64,000 bases of DNA from Flavobacterium coralii (GTDB taxonomy: Bacteria > Bacteroidota > Bacteroidia > Flavobacteriales > Flavobacteriaceae). Shown here piece after piece: positions 60,941-64,000 of the stretch; position 1 is the first letter of the stretch; each line of letters opens with the position of its first letter. Below the pieces are notes generated by a model. That model made no database searches and was not told where the DNA came from. It was given only the letters and a program-made list of their open reading frames with translations. The stretch is taken from assembly GCF_019891545.1 (NCBI RefSeq), contig NZ_JAHDIU010000006.1, positions 62,001 to 126,000 on the forward strand. The letters are read 5' to 3'. The position numbers and the translations under genes are program-made.

Positions 60941-61708
60941 TTAAATGCCAAAAACCGCCTTCGAATTTGCTGTTGTTATTGCCGCAATTTCTTCTAAAGA
61001 AAGATTGTATAATGCTGCCATTTTTTCTGCAATCAAAACTGTATAGCTGCTTTCGTTTCGTTTGCCCCTGTGCGGCACCGGTGCCAGGTAGGGTGAATCC
61101 GTTTCAAGTACAATATGCTTTATATCTATATCGGCTAAAAACTGGTCAATTTTTCCGTTCTTAAATGTGGCGACACCCCCTATCCCGAGTTTCAAATTAT
61201 ATGAAATTGCCTGCTGTGCCTGTTTAAAATTCCCGGTAAAGCAATGAAATATACCATAAAGTCCCTCCCCTTTCTCTGACTCAAGCACCTCGAAAACCTC
61301 ATCAAATGCATCACGGCAATGTATGTTTATGGGCAGCTTGTACTTTTTTGCAAGCTGTATCTGATGTTTAAAAGCATGCTGCTGCTCTTTCAGCCGTGTT
61401 TTGTCCCAGTACAGGTCTATGCCAATTTCGCCTACCGCTGCAAAATTCCGCTTTGCCAGTTCCGCTTCTACATGGGCAAGCTCCTCTTCATAATTATCTT
61501 TTACATAGGTTGGGTGAAGCCCCATCATCAGGAAAACATTTTCTGGGTAACGCGCTTCTAGCGCATACATTTTATCCGTATAAGACGAATCAATAGATGG
61601 CACAAACATCCGGGATACACCGGCATTAATGGCGCGGTTAATCATGGCATCAGTTTCCCCTTCAAATTCTTCGCTGTACAGGTGTGTATGGGTATCGGTA
61701 AAAATCAT
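60941..61708 (-). CDS. TatD-family metal-dependent hydrolase
   Basis: The protein has 255 residues. TIM-barrel metal motifs DTHTHLYS (5-12), GEIGIDLYWD (about 96-105), NIHCRDAFDE, FHCFTGN and LETDSPYLAPVPHRGKRNES are intact. TatD proteins are 3'-5' exonucleases or deoxyribonucleases with roles in DNA repair, not twin-arginine transport. Complete and typical length. It is transcribed alone between the acyltransferase and the retropepsin-like gene. Confidence 0.9.
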   Translation of the reverse strand: MIFTDTHTHLYSEEFEGETDAMINRAINAGVSRMFVPSIDSSYTDKMYALEARYPENVFLMMGLHPTYVKDNYEEELAHVEAELAKRNFAAVGEIGIDLYWDKTRLKEQQHAFKHQIQLAKKYKLPINIHCRDAFDEVFEVLESEKGEGLYGIFHCFTGNFKQAQQAISYNLKLGIGGVATFKNGKIDQFLADIDIKHIVLETDSPYLAPVPHRGKRNESSYTVLIAEKMAALYNLSLEEIAAITTANSKAVFGI

Positions 61709-61809
61709 TATCGGTTTTATAAGGCTGCAAAATTACAAATAGCAAAAGGCTTTTGCATCCTTTATACAATTATTTAAAGTATTTTTGGGAAGCAATCACA
61801 AAAACAGGA

Positions 61810-62247
61810 ATGGAAAATTTATACGATACGCTTAAAGAGAAAGGCTACAAACGCATAAAATTTAAAATATCTAAAACACAGCACCTGCTTATTAAAGCCA
61901 AAATTAATGGTACCGAAGGAAATTTTATACTGGATACCGGTGCTTCTAACAGCTGCGTGGGTTTTGAAGGCATCGAATATTTTAGCCTCTCGGCAGCCGA
62001 CTCTGAAACTAAAGCTGCGGGTGCCGGCGGTGTGGGTATGCTTACTCAGGCATCTTTAAAAAACACGCTTAAAATGGGCAGGTGGTCAACCAAAAATTTT
62101 GGTTTGGTAATATTTGATATGTCGCATGTTAATGAAGCATTGCGGCAGTATAAAGCTAAACCTGTACACGGTATAATAGGCGCCGATGTGCTACTGAAAG
62201 GCAAAGCTATTATCGATTATTACAATAACTGCTTTTATCTTAAATAG
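61810..62247 (+). CDS. Retropepsin-like aspartic protease
   Basis: The protein has 145 residues from ATG 61810 (an upstream ATG at 61753 adds an unlikely N-terminus). The active-site block FILDTGASNSCV (Asp42) and the late block GIIGADVLL are those of clan AA retropepsin-like proteases, which work as dimers. It has no signal peptide or membrane segment, so the action is cytoplasmic. Substrate unknown. It is a single chromosomal gene and is common in Bacteroidota. Confidence 0.8.
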   Translation: MENLYDTLKEKGYKRIKFKISKTQHLLIKAKINGTEGNFILDTGASNSCVGFEGIEYFSLSAADSETKAAGAGGVGMLTQASLKNTLKMGRWSTKNFGLVIFDMSHVNEALRQYKAKPVHGIIGADVLLKGKAIIDYYNNCFYLK

Positions 62248-62294
62248 TTACATAATTTTAATTATATTGCCTGACAAAACCATCAACAATACTT

Positions 62295-64000
62295 ATGAAA
62301 AAATTATTACTATTCTCAACTTTTTTGTTTGCAGCGAACATTTTTGCACAAAATACCTGCGAAGATGCACTAAATATACCTGTTAATGATGGGATTATTT
62401 GTGATTCATCTGTAGAGGCATCATTTAATTTATCATCACCCCCAACTATTGAAGCCTGCAACCCATTAACCCCTTCAAACGCAGCCATTTGGTTTGAATT
62501 TACTGCTACACATACAAGGCTCAAACTAAATTTACAGCAGTTACCAGGCACCAGTGCAAACATAGCAGCCCATCTTTTCAGCGGGAATTGTGATAATCTC
62601 GACGCCATTGGCTGCCTGAGTTCAAGTGGCATTATGAATAACCTTATTGTTGGCGAACCATATAAAATTGAGCTAACCACGAACGTAACTACCCCAAGTG
62701 TATCATTATGCATAATTGTACCTCCTTCAGGTGTAACGGCTAATGCCACAGATTACACACCCGAAGAACTAGTAACCGACGTACTTATAAACTCTTCTTG
62801 CGTTATTGTATCCAATATAACTTATTCAACAGGGCCAACTGACACTGATGGTGGGCTTGGCAGTTTTACCAGTAATGGCGCTGACTTTATATTTGACGAA
62901 GGAATAGTTTTATCTACCGGCAAAGTATCAAATGTGCAAGGCCCGGATAATGGGATTACAAGCCAGGATACTGAGTCTGGAAATGATGCAGACCTAGCTG
63001 AAATAATGAACATGAATGGATTGAATGGCGATTTTTTTAACTCTACATCGCTTGAATTTGATTTTGTCCCTATGATTGAAGAGATTAGCTTTGATTTTCT
63101 TTTTGCTTCAAATGAATATGGTATATTTCAATGTATTTACGGTGATGCTTTTGCATTTATATTAACTGACCTTACAACCGGTGTATCTACTAACCTTGCA
63201 GTAATACCCGGTACAGCAGTACCTGTATCAGTAGTAACTATTCGTAATAGTCAATATAATACAAATTGCGCTTCTGCAAACGCAGCATATTTCGATAATT
63301 TTTATGAATCATCAGACCCTACCGCACCTGTAAATTTTAACGGCACAACCGTGCCCATGACGGCTTACAGTGAAGTGGTGCCCGGCAATGCTTACCATAT
63401 TAAACTGGTAATAGCAGATTATATGGATAAAGTAATGGACAGTGCAGTTTTTATTGAGGCCGGAAGTTTTAATATAGGCTCTCCTGAATCTGGTGAGCTT
63501 ACTGCTGAAAATGGGACAATATTGTGCGAAGGAGGAAGCACAATGTTAAATATTAATCTTCCAGACAGCTTCACTTTTACATGGTACCTTAACGGCGAAC
63601 TCATTCCTGGTGAAACAAGCAGTACATATTATGCTATTCAGGCGGGCGAATATACTGTTAATGTAGCATTTGAGGGAAGCGCCTGTAGTCTTGACTATAC
63701 TATAAATATATTTGAAGAGGGTACTGAGCCTATACCTGTAATTATTTCAGATTACATTATTTTTGAGCCAGAATCTGACGGAGTTTTTACATTTAACCTT
63801 GATTCAAAAAGACAACAGATTATAAACAGCATTAATGCAGGTGAGCCTTTAGTTACCCTACACAATACGCAAGACGATGCAATGAACGGCACCAATGCCC
63901 TTCCCGGTATTTACAACAATACTACAAATCCTGAAACGCTTTTTGTAAGGATAGAAAATCCGCAAGCAGGATGTTTTACAACCGGAAGCTTCCAGATAGT
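62295..64000 (+). CDS. Choice-of-anchor L family surface protein, partial
   Basis: The frame runs from ATG 62295 past the window end, at least 568 codons. A signal peptide (LLLFSTFLFAANIFAQN) starts it. The first domain (about 20-150) is of unknown type. The choice-of-anchor L domain begins about 165 with signatures GADFIFDEGIVLSTGKVSNV, LEFDFVPMIEEISFDFLFAS, NEYGIFQCIYGDAFAFILTD and AYHIKLVIADYMDKVMDSAV. Such Flavobacteriaceae proteins are large, with repeats and a C-terminal T9SS (type IX secretion) signal, which would be outside the window. It is probably a secreted adhesin. Confidence 0.85.
   Translation, partial: MKKLLLFSTFLFAANIFAQNTCEDALNIPVNDGIICDSSVEASFNLSSPPTIEACNPLTPSNAAIWFEFTATHTRLKLNLQQLPGTSANIAAHLFSGNCDNLDAIGCLSSSGIMNNLIVGEPYKIELTTNVTTPSVSLCIIVPPSGVTANATDYTPEELVTDVLINSSCVIVSNITYSTGPTDTDGGLGSFTSNGADFIFDEGIVLSTGKVSNVQGPDNGITSQDTESGNDADLAEIMNMNGLNGDFFNSTSLEFDFVPMIEEISFDFLFASNEYGIFQCIYGDAFAFILTDLTTGVSTNLAVIPGTAVPVSVVTIRNSQYNTNCASANAAYFDNFYESSDPTAPVNFNGTTVPMTAYSEVVPGNAYHIKLVIADYMDKVMDSAVFIEAGSFNIGSPESGELTAENGTILCEGGSTMLNINLPDSFTFTWYLNGELIPGETSSTYYAIQAGEYTVNVAFEGSACSLDYTINIFEEGTEPIPVIISDYIIFEPESDGVFTFNLDSKRQQIINSINAGEPLVTLHNTQDDAMNGTNALPGIYNNTTNPETLFVRIENPQAGCFTTGSFQI

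Noticed and set aside
1-64000. CRISPR arrays or transposon insertion sequences
   Set aside because: No regularly spaced repeats and no transposase-like gene were seen by eye. Short or divergent remnants could have been missed.

Overview
The window looks like Bacteroidota DNA, most likely Flavobacteriaceae. It has SusC/SusD-type outer-membrane transport genes, an RteC-type regulator, DUF3945, DUF305, DUF3347 and DUF6520 family genes, a CTnDOT-type tyrosine recombinase, a choice-of-anchor L surface protein and Bacteroidota-type promoter elements. Assignment to a genus is not possible from the sequence alone.

There are two parts. From base 1 to about 58,580 lies the right-hand portion of a large integrated element, probably an integrative conjugative element or a relative. 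Its recombinase gene (56996..58309) sits beside the 3' end of a tRNA-Ser(GGA) gene (58582..58669), the classic integration arrangement. The left end and any transfer genes are outside the window. From 58,582 to 64,000 is ordinary chromosome: tRNA-Ser, asparaginase, acyltransferase, TatD hydrolase, a retropepsin-like protease and the start of a large surface protein.

Element, left to right. (1) 1-3.4 kb: DUF4099/DUF3945 protein, small HTH protein, RteC-type excision regulator and an AraC regulator. (2) 3.4-6.4 kb: a lipoprotein/membrane-protein pair and a membrane-anchored TPR-AraC regulator. (3) 6.4-10.5 kb: seven mostly unknown minus-strand genes, including a RES-like protein, a GIY-YIG-like protein, a P-loop protein and an Xre regulator, possibly an undescribed defence or toxin locus. 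(4) 10.5-11.2 kb: a gene-free stretch with three strong inverted repeats. (5) 11.2-20.1 kb: SusC, SusD and an S9 peptidase converging on a DUF6520 four-cysteine small secreted protein and a MauE/DoxX-type membrane protein, a possible peptide export, processing or uptake unit. (6) 20.3-25.4 kb: a LexA-like self-cleaving repressor divergent from a DinB-type polymerase and a DnaE2-type polymerase, an inducible mutagenesis cassette. (7) 25.5-52.3 kb: a very large copper/heavy-metal resistance region. It holds periplasmic copper oxidation and binding (multicopper oxidase, DUF305, DUF3347, TRASH, Csp), a YncE-like propeller, a CusCBA-type tripartite efflux pump, a CopB-type and a CopA-type P-ATPase, HMA proteins, and a copper-sensing AraC regulator with an HMA-like N-terminus. 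(8) 52.8-58.3 kb: a frameshifted small gene, small replication/excision-type genes, a Gabija-like defence pair and the recombinase.

The metal genes appear to form two long operons. One (48485 down to 32802) runs from an HMA-DUF3347 protein through CopB, CusA, four unrelated genes, then TolC and two adaptors, with most neighbours overlapping or almost touching. The CusA pump is split into two open frames joined at a TAATG overlap with a T-TTA-AAA slippery heptamer just before the stop, so full-length protein could still arise by -1 frameshifting. The second (31504 down to 25481) carries the periplasmic copper-handling proteins. The strongest candidates for new biology are the DUF6520/MauE/SusCD/S9 unit, the RES/GIY-YIG-like cluster and the split CusA.
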